From contig CM082576.2 in assembly GCA_040954595.2 (NCBI GenBank), positions 16,244,001 to 16,308,000 of the forward strand: a stretch of 64,000 nucleotides of DNA. The letters run 5' to 3'. Source of the stretch: Balanoglossus misakiensis. Taxonomy: Eukaryota; Hemichordata. Under the pieces are notes generated by a model that saw only the letters and a list, made by a program, of their open reading frames with translations, made no database searches and had not been told where the DNA came from. Of this stretch, positions 1 through 10,249 are shown in pieces (positions within the stretch are counted from its first letter, which is position 1; the number at the start of each line of letters is the position of its first letter). The position numbers and the translations under genes were made by a program.

Positions 1-326
1 ACAGCCTGATTATATATATCCGGTATATGTACCTACACTGATTGTCAACATAACTATAGCCGTAGGTATGTAACGGCCGATGTTATTGTTGCGAATATTA
101 CCTAACAATGTTTATAATTCAAACAGCTGTAAACATTTTTTAAAAAAAAACTTTGCTTAGTTTTATCGGATGAACGTTGGTGTTTACGTGCATTTCATTA
201 ATAACATACATGTATATGCACATTTTGATGTCTGCAAGAACATCCTTATTGACAAACGTGTACAGTACAACAGTACAGAAATGTGGCGAGACATGTTTTT
301 GCATGGCAAAACTAATGTCTTCCTAC

Positions 327-590
327 CTGCGTTTCCGGTATATTCTCCAAGAGTCAGTTTATATTTACTGAATTCATCACCAATGACGAATCTATCATAT
401 TTTGCGTATCTCTGGTTTCGTTGTCAAAGTCTTCCATGTCAATTCTGAGTTTGTAAGTCCGTTGATTTGTCAATCGATGCAGATTATCATTTCCCAGCCA
501 GAACTCGGCAGCAGGAAACCCGAATCCATTTTTGTAGTCATTCCAGTCACGGTAGAAATCTAAGCTACCATCGCGTCTCCTTTGAAATAC
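327..590 (-). pseudogene. FReD gene, second visible exon, with a 2-nt frameshift
   Basis: Acceptor AATTATAAG|GTATTTC at 591/590. The exon opens with [20 protein letters not shown], continues [26 protein letters not shown] and DNETR, and ends at a GCAG|GTAGGA donor (327). This is the middle of a fibrinogen C domain. At the NETR codons the DNA reads AGAGATACG where AGATACG would keep the family frame. Two extra bases (GA) shift the frame near position 414. Downstream, the +2 frame resumes a good FReD sequence ([19 protein letters not shown], then a Y-T-G-N-A-G end). The observed exon is 264 nt, and 262 would fit the phase. Exons with the calcium site and last cysteines would lie left of position 1. 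A single small indel in otherwise clean coding sequence may be a young pseudogene, a segregating null allele, or a read error. Confidence 0.72.
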
Positions 591-918
591 CTTATAATTA
601 AAAGAATGAACGCGAAAACCATCAACGCCAGACTGAGACCAATTAAGGTGTGTACCTTCCACAGGAATTACTTTGAATCGGACACCAAGAAATCGGAAGT
701 AGCTGAATTGCAAAAATATAAAAAATACCAAAAGTGATCGGCTTTCATCCGGTGAGAAAACAATTGTATCTGGCAATCTATCATAATCGTGTATTCCAGA
801 ACTATAGTTTTACACGTTTGCAATACAGATTAAATTAACAGTTTTCTCTCGAAGCAGCGCTTTTATTTTAAGGAATAATACTATTCTAATAGACACAAGT
901 ATTCTAATAGACACATAC

Positions 919-1061
919 CGTCCACCCTCCGTTATCTGTCTCCATATCACAATAGACTTTGAATGGGGTTCCGTCGTCCATGGGTTGCACAGTGTACACG
1001 CCACTTGGAGTTTCTTTGTCCCGCCGATAAATATCATAGCAATCCAACCGTGGCCGACGCT
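919..1061 (-). CDS. Fibrinogen-related domain (FReD) gene, exon carrying the N-terminal part of the domain (partial gene)
   Basis: Read on the minus strand from an ATTTTAG acceptor (ends 1062) to an ACG|GTATGT donor (exon ends 919). The 143-nt exon enters in phase 2 and ends in phase 0. It encodes RRPRLDCYDIYRRDKETPSG followed by VYTVQPMDDGTPFKVYCDM and a GGWT end, which is the classic start of a fibrinogen C-terminal domain (first Cys, SGVY.., F-K-V-Y-C-D-M-E, GGWT). FReD proteins are secreted or membrane-linked lectin-like proteins (ficolin, tenascin, angiopoietin and FREP types). The next exon begins with VFQRR, so the GGWT|VFQRR splice is preserved. Upstream exons (higher coordinates) with the signal peptide or other domains were not identified. 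Which FReD subfamily this is cannot be told. Confidence 0.85.
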
Positions 1062-1865
1062 CTAAAATACACGCATAATCTTTGAATCATTATTGACGCT
1101 TATATAATCGATCAAATCCAGAACGTGTACGTCTAAGATAAGAGGAGTCTGATGATTCTAAAAAATTATTGATGAAATTTGATGTGGCATATTGCGAAAG
1201 TACATGTAGAGCTCCATATAACACATGAATAAGTGCTGGCATATTATTTGCTAAGCGTACTGTATATTAGTTCTATGGGTCAAAACTGACGTCATTGTGT
1301 ACATCGGTACACAACGGTATGCGAAGCACTATTTTCTGAACAGCGATAAATTTTCAATATTATTGTGCATCTTTATCTCCCAAACCTACATGTATAAGAC
1401 TATTTTAACAAGTATTTGAGCTTATGATTAAAAATAATGTACAGCCATGATGCAATGGCGCTTACATAAAGGACCCTAGCTTCATGGTACCACAGTTATT
1501 AGATTAAGCGGCACAATACAAGGAGATAGCAACAACATCTATATCAACCTCACGTGTAGACTGACACATGACCAGTAATGCTCCCGAGTGAAATGTTGAC
1601 CAATGATGCAATTTACTGCCGAAAAATTGGTGATAATAAGCTCTCTGCGTTTCGTCTAAAGGGCGACTCTAGTTCAGTGCCGATATAGCATCACGCATAT
1701 TGTTTCACCTGGTTCAGAAGATTAGTTCTGTTCGCTACAATTCAGACGGCGAGCCGGAGCGCCCGCACAGGACTGAATCTTTCAGTCTATAGGCTATACT
1801 ACGAGATTTAAAATAAATCAAAAACATTCTCAAATACATGTAGACGGGAAATATCACATATTTTG
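1062..1865. other. Non-coding stretch upstream of the FReD exons
   Basis: No exon with family similarity was recognised. This is presumably an intron or upstream DNA of the minus-strand FReD gene. There is no repeat shared with the rest of the window until the module starting near 1,866. Confidence 0.5.
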
Positions 1866-2163
1866 GAGACTCCTCCAAGCGGCTCTGGGGTTTCTTTACT
1901 GTGCCGGGCATTTCACAGTAAAACTTCACTGAGAACCGATACACCGACGTATAACCCTGAACAAAGAGTACTGAGATTAGTGTCAAGATGAAACAGACTT
2001 TCCTCGACCTGCCCCGTTGCCAGAGCAAGGAGTACTGAGTTCTGTGCCAACATTGCACCAAATCCTTTCCTCAACCTGCACACTGCCAGTGCACAATCAA
2101 CAGCTACCCACGCGGCCATGGATTGGAGGAGTCTTTGACGTTAGTTCCTTTAGCCCGGAAACA
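1866..2163 (-). repeat. Core module, subtype 1 (first copy)
   Basis: This is a roughly 300-bp repeat with a conserved core (1884-1929 on plus: TCTGGGG..TTTCACAG..CTTCAC). On the minus strand the core reads VKFYCEMPGTVKKPQSRL in an open frame. At its other end it has AGCTACCCACGCGGCCATGG, then CCCGGAAA. A CAG acceptor-like site (TTTGTTCAG|GG) precedes the open segment on the minus strand. It shares the core with subtypes 2-4 while the middle differs. Whether it is a mobile element, a duplicated exon or a regulatory module is not settled. Confidence 0.65.
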
Positions 2164-2636
2164 GTGTTGTCATGAAGACAAAAAAGAATGACAGAGAAAT
2201 CAACAGATCATATTTTGCTCAAAGGCAGAGACTGTACTCACCGAGGCTGTACTTACTGAAAACATGCCAGGCGCCGATGTTGTCCACTTGAGATAATGTT
2301 CACAATTTTGTTCGGAAGTCTTCTTCCAGTTTCCATGTGTCGCACATGTTTTCTTTACATGCTACATTATGTACACATAGCCGTTCTGTCATTCTTTTAT
2401 GTTTCCAAAGGACCCACATTTAGCTCCCGTGGTTACCCACACGAATTGTTCCGTATGTCTGCCCTTCTGTACATGCCTATTTCTGTGTCATCGATATTTA
2501 AAGAACGGCTTATCACATTTGAACCCAATTTGATGGACATGTAATGATTCAAAATGGCGAGGCTTACCAGTGTTGTGATAACCCGTTGGATGAGTAACAA
2601 ATCTGTCGCCCCAAAAACAAACTACAGGACAATTTG

Positions 2637-2940
2637 GAGACTCCTCCAAGCGGCTCTGGGGTTTCTTTACTGTGCCGGGCATTTCACAGTAAAACTTCAC
2701 TGAGAACCGATACACCGACGTATAACCCTGAACAAGGAGTACTGAGATTAGTGTCAAGATGAAACAGACTTTCCTCGACCTGCCCCGTTGCCAGAGCAAG
2801 GAGTACTGAGTTCTGCGTCAACATTGCACATAACCTTTTCCTCAACCTGCCCACATGGCTACATCAGTGCACAACAAACAGCTACCCACGCGGCCATGGC
2901 TTGGAGAAGTATTTGATGTCAGTTCTTTACCCCGGAAACA
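2637..2940 (-). repeat. Core module, subtype 1 (second tandem copy)
   Basis: Nearly identical to the module at 1,866 and about 770 bp away, including its downstream flank (GAAGACAAAAAAGAATGACAG and an ACTGTACTCACCGAG segment). The core lies at 2655-2700. The same minus-strand open frame carries VKFYCEMPGTVKKPQSRL. In copy 2 of the large duplication, about 115 bp including this core has been lost (junction GGACATTAGTG near 9,400). Confidence 0.65.
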
Positions 2941-3600
2941 TGAAGACAAAAAAGAATGACAGAAGTTTGGCGCAAAGGCAGAAGAAAAACAAGACTGTAC
3001 TCACCGAGAACACCCCAGGCGAGGGGACTTACATGAAATGTTCCATCTCTGTTTGCGCTGTCCACGTATATACAACGTTGATCCCGTAGACAATATCGTT
3101 TTCTCAATATCTCGAGTGTTTCCGTAGCACCGACGCAGTTGTCATATACGACTGGGTTTCTCAATCTCTTTTACATTCCAACTGTCATCATCCAAATATC
3201 ATGTCTCCTGTCTTCTGGTTCGACGGTTAGGTTAATTTTCTTAATTTCGAACCTGTGATGCACACCTTCCTACTATTTACAACAAAAGTTTGATATGTCT
3301 ATAAATCTTAGAATAGTGGTTTGTTTACTTTGTTTCTCGCTTGACAAAAGTGTTTCCTTACGAATGCTGAGCCCCATTCGGTAAGCCGATGCAATTTTAC
3401 AAATTATCGTTGGGAGTTGCTCGACTTCTTTGGTAAAATGAATGATACTGCTATAAAAATTATAATATGCTAGCCTAATAGATTTGTGCATACGGTTTTC
3501 AAAGTTGATGTGAAAAATATGGTTCTAATTGTTGGCAAAAGTAACCTTATCTGTCGTTAGTCTAATATTTTAGAGAAAGAAACAACGAAAACATTTTTTT

Positions 3601-3873
3601 ACGGAGCCCTGTAAGAGGTTCTGGGGTCTCTTTACCGTGCCGGGCATTTCACAGTAAAACTTCACTATGTATTCATACACCAGCGGAGGGGTGGGTACAA
3701 GATTTGACCCTGAACAAGGTCTACAAACGGCGATGGGTCGGCTCGTTCTCTCCCCTTTCACTTAACCACCTGACCCCTGCCTCGACCTGTTCACTACTGG
3801 TGTAATTTCCACAGCTACCCACGTGACCATAGCGTACAAGGGCTTATATATTATGATCACTTTTACCCGGAAA
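3601..3873 (-). repeat. Core module, subtype 3 (copy-1 instance)
   Basis: The core is at 3620-3665, followed on plus by a specific middle (GGTACAAGATTTGACCCTG, CTACAAACGGCGATGGG) and CACAGCTACCCACGTGACC, ending at TTTACCCGGAAATG. The minus-strand core reads VKFYCEMPGTVKRPQN. It contains a GTCACGTG E-box and a CCGGAAA ETS-like site. This subtype was the one later amplified in copy 2 (full copies near 10,260; 13,795; 16,895; 17,777; 20,864; 21,745; a partial one near 24,830). Confidence 0.65.
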
Positions 3874-3984
3874 TGTCTAGCTGCAAGAATTTGTCAAGAC
3901 AATGACAGATAAGATTACCTTGTACCATTCCCGTGGCATTTTTCGATTGGGAAATTGTCAACTTCATGAGCTATGTGTTACCCC

Positions 3985-4021
3985 CCCTCAACCCCCCCCC
4001 CCAAAAAAAAAAAAAAAAATC
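3985..4021 (+). repeat. Poly(C)-poly(A) homopolymer tract
   Basis: A run of C directly joined to a run of A, present at the same place in every unit (near 11,099; 14,183; 18,168; 22,136) with different lengths in each. The runs are prone to slippage and assembly error. Confidence 0.8.
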
Positions 4022-4239
4022 TAAGGAAATTTGTGTGTGTTAGTGACTGTGTGTGAAGTCTACCGTTCACGGTAACATAGAAAATTATTTTGCCAAACTT
4101 AGAATAGAAAATATATGTTGGAGTTTATTATTTACATTTATTCACATATGCAGCTCAATTCAAAACACGGTTTAAAAGGACATAAAGTTGTATGCCGGTG
4201 CCGAATCACATTGTTTTTTAAAATGTAGCAAATTTTGTT

Positions 4240-4480
4240 GAGTCTTCCAAGCGGTTCTGGGGTCTCTTTACCGTGCCGGGCGTTTCACAGTAAAACTTCA
4301 CCGTGTACTCCTACGCCAGCGTTTTTTAGTGGAGACAAGGAATGACGGGATGGCCGAACCACCAACATCAGTTCTACTTGTTCAACACCAGTGTACTTCC
4401 CCCGGCGTACTTTCCACGGCTACCCACGTGACCATAGCTTGGCGGTCTCTTTGATTCAACCTCTTAAAGCCCAGAAATAT
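4240..4480 (-). repeat. Core module, subtype 4 (copy-1 instance)
   Basis: The core is at 4256-4301 with one G for A change (GGGCGTTTCACAG). The middle is unrelated to subtypes 1 and 3. It ends with CACGGCTACCCACGTGACC and CCCAGAAAT. The minus-strand core reads VKFYCETPGTVKRPQNRL, but a TAG lies just upstream in the same frame. Other copies have cores beginning at 11,359; 14,453; 18,429 and 22,402. Confidence 0.6.
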
Positions 4481-4869
4481 ATACTGTTTTCATTCAGAAG
4501 ACTAACGACAGACACCGCTGAATATTAAAATCACTGTCTATTGAAATGAGCTGTATATATGATACCAATGGGCCTAATCTTTACGATAGTTACGAATCAT
4601 TCCCTTGCCTTGAGTAGGATGTTGTATGTGTAACGCTCTTTAGGAAAATAATAATCACAGTCGCGTGAGAGTTTGTTACACGTCGAACTGTTCCTATTCT
4701 TCTGAGTCATAGGGGCAATTCGCCGTGTAATAAAAATGCTCTTTAGATACGACTTTATTTACCCGAAATACCAAAGTTTATGCAACAATCACTCCCACTT
4801 TTGATCCACGTGTGACCCCCTAGATAGGTTAGAATTATCCTGCGCTACAATCTCTGTACGGCAGCGCGT

Positions 4870-5115
4870 TTGACGTGAGCAGGGCCAGGGGGAACGAACG
4901 CGCTACTTGTGACAACATGTCATTCCATTCGTGCGACGCGCACGCAGCCGTGCGCACGATGCATGCAATGTGATGTTTGGCCGAAGCACAGCGACTGCGG
5001 CCGAAGCTTGTGTATCGCTGTTTGTATAAAGTTTACTGGCATACAGTACCTCTTCTACGACTTTTTTTGTAAAATTAGAATTCATTGGTTATTTTGCATA
5101 ATTTTTAACCAATGG
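4870..5115. promoter_or_regulatory. Promoter-like CpG island 1 (copy 1)
   Basis: CpG-rich, with a TGACGTGA CRE-like site, alternating GCGCACGC/GTGCGCAC blocks resembling NRF1 sites, and an inverted pair of CCAAT boxes (ATTGGTT 5084-5090; AACCAAT 5107-5113). The same island recurs in every array unit. No coding exon was recognised next to it. Promoter function is inferred from motif content only. Confidence 0.4.
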
Positions 5116-5379
5116 CGTACATGGCCAAGACGAGTTGCTTAGCATCGCACTGTATGCATCACACGACAAATATTACAGAAAACAAAAGTCTCTCACGACT
5201 CTTACCCGAGAGAGGCGCTCTTCATATTTTATGTCCAGTAGTTCCAGTGAACACTGCCAAAACAAGTGCGTGAAGAGCGGGTTCTCAACCAGCCACTTTA
5301 CAACAAAGAAAATGAAACGAAAGCAGAGAGTGTAGAGCCGCTGCTTGTGCTTTGTGATCGTGAGGAGTCGTCTATGGCA

Positions 5380-5560
5380 ACAGTGACACAAATAGAACAT
5401 CAGAACACTTCCTGTTTTCTTGCGACAAAAGCATGATGGGAATTTCATCGCGAGAACTTTCGCGCGTCCGTGAGCGGGTAACTTAGCAACAAGTATGGCG
5501 AACATTCCTTTCTTACGGCGTGGTGGCGACAGCCTTTAGGCGCGGCTTTCCGCGGACCCG
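5380..5560. promoter_or_regulatory. Promoter-like CpG island 2 (copy 1)
   Basis: Clustered matches to known housekeeping-promoter motifs: ACTTCCTG (ETS-like, 5407), GCATGATGGGA (ZNF143/SBS-like, 5431-5441), TCGCGAGA (5448-5455), and GTAACTTAGCAAC (RFX X-box-like) next to ATGGCG. The CpGs are dense and undepleted. Conserved in four further units. Orientation is uncertain, and the minus-strand ORF across it is probably fortuitous. Confidence 0.45.
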
Positions 5561-6017
5561 AATTTTCCTTTCATTTGGCGAAGGAGGAATCTTTGCATGT
5601 ACAGATTATTCTAAACCTTTAAATCTTGTGAACAAGGGGTATAACATTCCAATGATAAAATGTACTTATTTTTAGTTGGAGTTTTTGACCTAAAATTTGC
5701 GTATAAAGTTTCCTTTTAGACTTGCTCTCGTCGTAGCCTCGTAGCATTGTCTGTGCGACAGTGCTGTAAAAAAAAAAACAGTTAGACATGAATCTTACCG
5801 AGAGGCGGCGCTTTTCGGATGACAATGTTAAGTACTTGAAGTGTGGTAGAACTACCAAATGATGAAAACAGGATTTCAGCGAAAGTTTCTCGTCTTTTGT
5901 TACACTGAAGCGCGAAGGGTGGCGTCCATCCGGCGTCTGGCTGGTAGTGTTGCGGAGAGTCACGGTTGCCGACAGCAACAGAACAATCGAAACGCACAAG
6001 AACGTTTGTGACCCAAA

Positions 6018-6060
6018 GCATGATGGGTATTTTGCGGTACGGCCCGCGAAAGAACCAATC
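6018..6060. promoter_or_regulatory. Second ZNF143-like site with CCAAT box (copy 1)
   Basis: GCATGATGGGTA (6018-6029) followed by GAACCAATCG. It is the same SBS-type word as in island 2, about 580 bp away. The copy-2 equivalent is at 25,306-25,317. Confidence 0.3.
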
Positions 6061-6420
6061 GTTCGCTCTTCAGTCACTAGTAGAGACTTGAAGCCTAAAG
6101 AGAGCCGAAGAAATGTAGGATTTTTTAATTGTTGACCTAGACAGCATAGACGAGTGACGGTAGTGAGAATGGGCTTGCACATGCACGTGACACCAAACTG
6201 TGATGACAACATGAACAGCGCCACCGACGGTTAGAAATGTACAGAAATGTTGTGCGTGTGTACATTGTATGTACTATGTATTGGTTGTGTATCACTCGTG
6301 TATAAAATTGAACAGTAAATGATTTCACATTTTTTCAAACGTTTACAAATATTTATAATTTTCTGAAAAATAGTACAAAATTGCCATGTACTGTTTATTA
6401 GTATTATGGTGTGTGTCACT

Positions 6421-6433
6421 ACGTCACTTCCGG
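6421..6433 (+). promoter_or_regulatory. CRE/ETS composite site (copy 1)
   Basis: ACGTCACTTCCGG joins a CRE half-site and an ETS site, a common core-promoter arrangement. The copy-2 equivalent (25,708-25,720) reads GACGTCACTTCCG. A plus-strand transcript through 6.4-7.1 kb is possible but has no supported start. Confidence 0.35.
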
Positions 6434-6852
6434 TTTAACCCGCTCTCAGTCAGCAAAACATGGTCGACCAAGCAGTGTCACGCGTGTAGCTTTCTGTGCG
6501 CAATCGACTTATGTTCTCGTAGGTTTTGTAATGGAAACTCCGTTCGAACGAAAAACCAATCGATTTTTTTTAGTTTATGTATGTTTAGCATCGTTCTGTG
6601 AGGAAAGTACTATCGATTTTGTTCCGAGTTGCGACTTTTTGGTGTTCTTTCATTCCGTATGTCAGTTGGCATCATGGCGTACTGTTGCGAACGATCGTAC
6701 TCGGGCGACGTAGTTTGAAGTTAGCAGGCAGACTAAATAGCGAGCGCACAGCTTTGTTATGTGTATATTTTGAAAGACTAATATGTAATGTGTGTGAAAT
6801 TGCATGGGAGCCCCAATGCGCCCTTTTATTTTATCGATTTCACCGTATTTAG

Positions 6853-7083
6853 AAACTGTATGCGCCTAACACATCCCTATCCGATTATCTCGCTGTCATT
6901 CCATAACCTCTGAGTCAGGAAGACGTCGAAGACAGAGGCGATGGATTCACTCACTACTACTTACAGATGCGCCACAGCCATGGGAGCCACCTGGGAGGAA
7001 ATCATCCAGGAAGCGACAAATACCAAGAATACTTACCTGGTCCTGATTACGATTCGGACACCGGAAGCGCCGAGAGGCAGTAA
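6853..7083 (+). pseudogene. Broken copy of the acidic-tail ORF
   Basis: Matches the ORF ending at 26,379 but has about 10 nt missing after AAACTGTA and a TAA replacing CAA at the DYLAVIP codons. The distal part still reads HYYLQMRHSHGSHLGG and DYDSDTGSAE, ending at TAA 7081-7083. If the ORF is a real exon, this copy is dead. Confidence 0.35.
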
Positions 7084-8237
7084 ACATTGAATACAACATC
7101 AGAAAAGAAAATCCTATTTTAATTAAGGCAAACGCTGGCATCAAAGCCAATACAATATTTTATTGTTTGAATTCATAGTATGCCAAGTTGAATGCAGAAC
7201 TACCGGTAAATGTATAAAGGTGTATGATTAATTTGTGTATGAGAAGATGTCAGTTTATGGAACCTAACAGTTGCATGAGGTAAAACGTGATAAAGAGAGA
7301 CCGTATTTAAAACACAGTTAACATGGGTGGTGTTACGACCCCAAGTTAGCAAAACTATATTAGGACAGAAAAGCACACAAGTTATGCAATAGCCCGTAAA
7401 AATACAGAACTACGTGCTTTGTAAAGAGTTTGGCAAAATTAACGTGATAATGTTATTCTGAGAGTCTTTTGTTGAAATGCAACATAGCATTTCGATTACA
7501 TTTGTATAATTGGTTTGCGAAAAATCCCCAATGAAAATTCAATGTGACATGACACGTCATATTGTCGTGTAATGCATGATTGTAGGCGCACAGAGGTGAA
7601 CCAAACTCCCTAGATAAATATTTTCACATCTAAATCTCTATTAGTAATCGATTTTCAGTAGTATTTGCATAATATTCAATCGTAAATATAATTTTTAATT
7701 TGAGGATTAGCTGACTACATGTATGCGGTTGTACAAGGCACCTTCGGCTTGGCACACATTTTTGCCATTGAATGCAGTATTTTTTTTACTTTGCCGATTA
7801 TATTTAGATATAGAAATTGTAAATTAATGTCTACACTTTGGCGATGACTCAACATACATGTACAGTGTGGTATTGGCAGTAAAGTTTATTGGACGAATTT
7901 ATATGAAGAAGTGTGTAAAAGAAAGATGTGCACATTCAGAGCTAGGGGGCGCTATTTACCGAGACCATGCCCATCTCCTCACAACAAATGCAGCATTGAG
8001 TTGTCAAAATTATAAAGTGCAACCATAATTCCCTTAATTCCCTTAGGGCAATTTTCTAAACAACTCGAACTGTATGTTAAGCTTTAATAAATTGTTTGGT
8101 CGTATTTAGTGTTTGACGTTGAAAATCACACTGTATTTACTGTCGCAAGATGGTGGGAATTACCCTAGCCAACTGTGACATGAGTTTAGAATTGCCCAAA
8201 ATAGGAGTTTGAGAACCAGAGTATTGTACAGAAAAGA
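7084..8237. other. Downstream flank of the orphan SLCO exon
   Basis: Corresponds to the 3' flank of the SLCO-like gene in copy 2. The copy-2 polyadenylation word AATAAA (minus, 27,652-27,647) reads AATACA here. Contains about 140 bp (7,165-7,300) missing from copy 2, and lacks a roughly 365-bp block present in copy 2. No coding potential seen. Confidence 0.5.
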
Positions 8238-8287
8238 ACTCACTCACTCACTCACTCACTCACTCACTCACTCACTCACTCACTCAC
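8238..8287 (+). repeat. (CACT)n microsatellite, long allele
   Basis: About twelve CACT units. The same locus in copy 2 (27,751-27,775) has about six. Confidence 0.95.
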
Positions 8288-8488
8288 ACACAATGAATTA
8301 TGCTTTAACTAGTCTGTAATTTACACCTAAAACACCGAAATACAGTATGCAGATTAAAACGTTTCTCTAACTACTTTATAATAACGCGGGTGACGAAAGC
8401 TTTGCACACACAGTTTCACGACATAAACAGTGTTCACAGTCCCCAAATTACTGTTAATCGGGTTTCTCGTCCGTCGACTTTTACCAAT

Positions 8489-8763
8489 TTACACTCGATT
8501 TACTTCACTACTTCTTAGGCCTATACATGTAAGTGTCTTCGGTTGCGAGGTGCGGTCGAGTCGCTTGTGAAGCGATAGCGACAGGACGGCAAACCACGCT
8601 ACTGACAATAGCAGGAGTCCGGCGAATGCACCGAATAGTTTAGCCCTGTAGTCTGGCAGATCGTAGAGCAGACAGTTCCCTTGTTCATCGCACGCCGTCC
8701 GTCCCCATAACATACACGCCGAGTCGATGAGGGCCCCGGTGTATATCGGCGCCGGTATAGTGG
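8489..8763 (-). pseudogene. Orphan duplicated last coding exon of the SLCO-like gene (exon 8')
   Basis: The same 275-nt exon as 27,978-28,252, with an intact CTTGCAG|CC acceptor, the same entry phase and the same stop position. It encodes TIPAPIYTGALIDSACMLWG through an ACDEQGNCLLYDL segment and the last membrane segment. No other SLCO exon lies nearby, since the duplication ended inside the last intron. The tail differs from exon 8 at a handful of residues (RTSQPKTL versus STSQPKTP; SEVNRV versus SGVNRA) with no stop or frameshift. It lies about 19.5 kb downstream of the gene on the same strand, so it could be an alternative terminal exon. Otherwise it is a young exon relic. Its polyadenylation word is mutated. 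Confidence 0.8.
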
Positions 8764-8874
8764 CTGCAAGGGATTTGTTGTATATCTTAGGCTAGGTTTA
8801 CAATCATGTCTTCATTATAACCCTGCCAAGTTAGGCGACATACATGTATATTTAGTAGTAAGCTGGGCAAATCT

Positions 8875-8923
8875 CAATCTGATTAAAATCAGATGTAGGG
8901 AACGGCGACGCGTTTTTTTTTAC
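8875..8923. other. Junction between the two large duplication copies
   Basis: 49 bp not shared by the copies. Contains the near-perfect palindrome TCTGATTAAAATCAGA (8878-8893) and a T run directly before copy 2 starts. Confidence 0.7.
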
Positions 8924-10249
8924 AGCCCGGAAACAGTGATGTCGTGAAGACAAAAAAGAATGACAGAGAAATCAACAGATCATATTTTGCTCAAAGGCAG
9001 AGACTGTACTCACCGAGGCTGTACTTACTGAAAACATGCCAGGCGCCGATGTTGTCCACTTGAGATAATGTTCACAATTTTGTTCGGAAGTCTTCTTCCA
9101 GTTTCCATGTGTCGCACATGTTTTCATTACATACTACATTATGTACACATAGCCGTTCAGTCATTCTTTTATGTTTCCAAAGGACCCACATTTAGCTCCC
9201 ATGGTTACCCACACGAATTGTTCCGTATGTCTGCCCTTCTGTACATGCCTATTTCTGTGTCATCGATATTCAAAGAACGGCTTATCACATTTGAACCCAA
9301 TTTGATGGACATGTAATGATTCAAAATGGCGAGGCTTACCAGTGTTGTGATAAGCCATTGGATGATTTACAAAACGGTCGCCCCAAAAACAAACTACAGG
9401 ACATTAGTGTCAAGATGAAACATACTTTCCTCGACCTGCCCCGTTACCAGAGCAAGGAGTACTGAGTTCTGCGTCAACAGTGCACATAACCTTTTCCTCA
9501 ACCTGCCCACATGGCTACATCAGTGCACAACAAACAGCTACCCACGCGGCCATGGCTTGGAGAAGTCTTTGATGTCAGTTCTTTACCCCGGAAACATGAA
9601 GACAAAAAAGAATGACAGAAGTTTGGCGCAAAGGCAGAAGAAAAACAAGACTGTACTCACCGAGAACACCCCAGGCGAGGGGACTTACCTGAAATGTTCC
9701 ATCTCTGTTTGCGCTGTCCACGTATATACAACGTTGATCCCGTAGACAATATCGTTTTCTCAATATCTCGAGTGTTTCCGTAGCACCGACGTCATATACG
9801 ACTGGGTTTCTCAATCTCTTTTACATTCCAACTGTCATCATCCAAATATCATGTCTCCTGTCTTCTGGTTCGACGTTTAGGTTAATTTTCTTAATTTCGA
9901 ACCTGTGATGCACACCTTCCTACTATTTACAACAAAAGTTTGATATGTCTATAAATCTTAGAATAGTGGTTTGATTACTTTGTTTCTCGCTTGACAAAAG
10001 TGTTTCCTTACGAATGCTGAGCCCCATTCGGTAAGCCGATGCAATTTTACAAATTATCGTTGGGAGTTGCTCGACTTCTTTGGTAAAATGAATGATACTG
10101 CTATAATACAATATAATATGCTAGCTTAATAGATTTGTGCATATGGTTTTCAAAGTTGATGTGAAAAATATGGTTCTAATTGTTGGCAAAAGTAACCTTA
10201 TCTGTCGTTAGTCTCATTTTTTAGAGAAAGAAACAACGAAAACAGTTTT

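Larger units (their letters stand above)
2152..8874 (+). repeat. Large direct duplication, copy 1 (6.7 kb)
   Basis: Starting at AGCCCGGAAACAGTG (2152 matches 8924, offset 6,772) and ending at GCAAATCT (8874 matches 28368), this segment recurs in the same orientation as copy 2. Order inside: subtype-1 flank, subtype 2 module, subtype 3 module, C/A homopolymer tract, subtype 4 module, two promoter-like islands, a broken acidic-tail ORF, a (CACT)n tract, and an orphan last exon of the SLCO-like gene. Copy 1 lacks the nested amplification seen in copy 2 and so probably shows the simpler unit structure. Small indels separate the copies, such as 115 bp present here but missing near 9,395. Confidence 0.9.
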
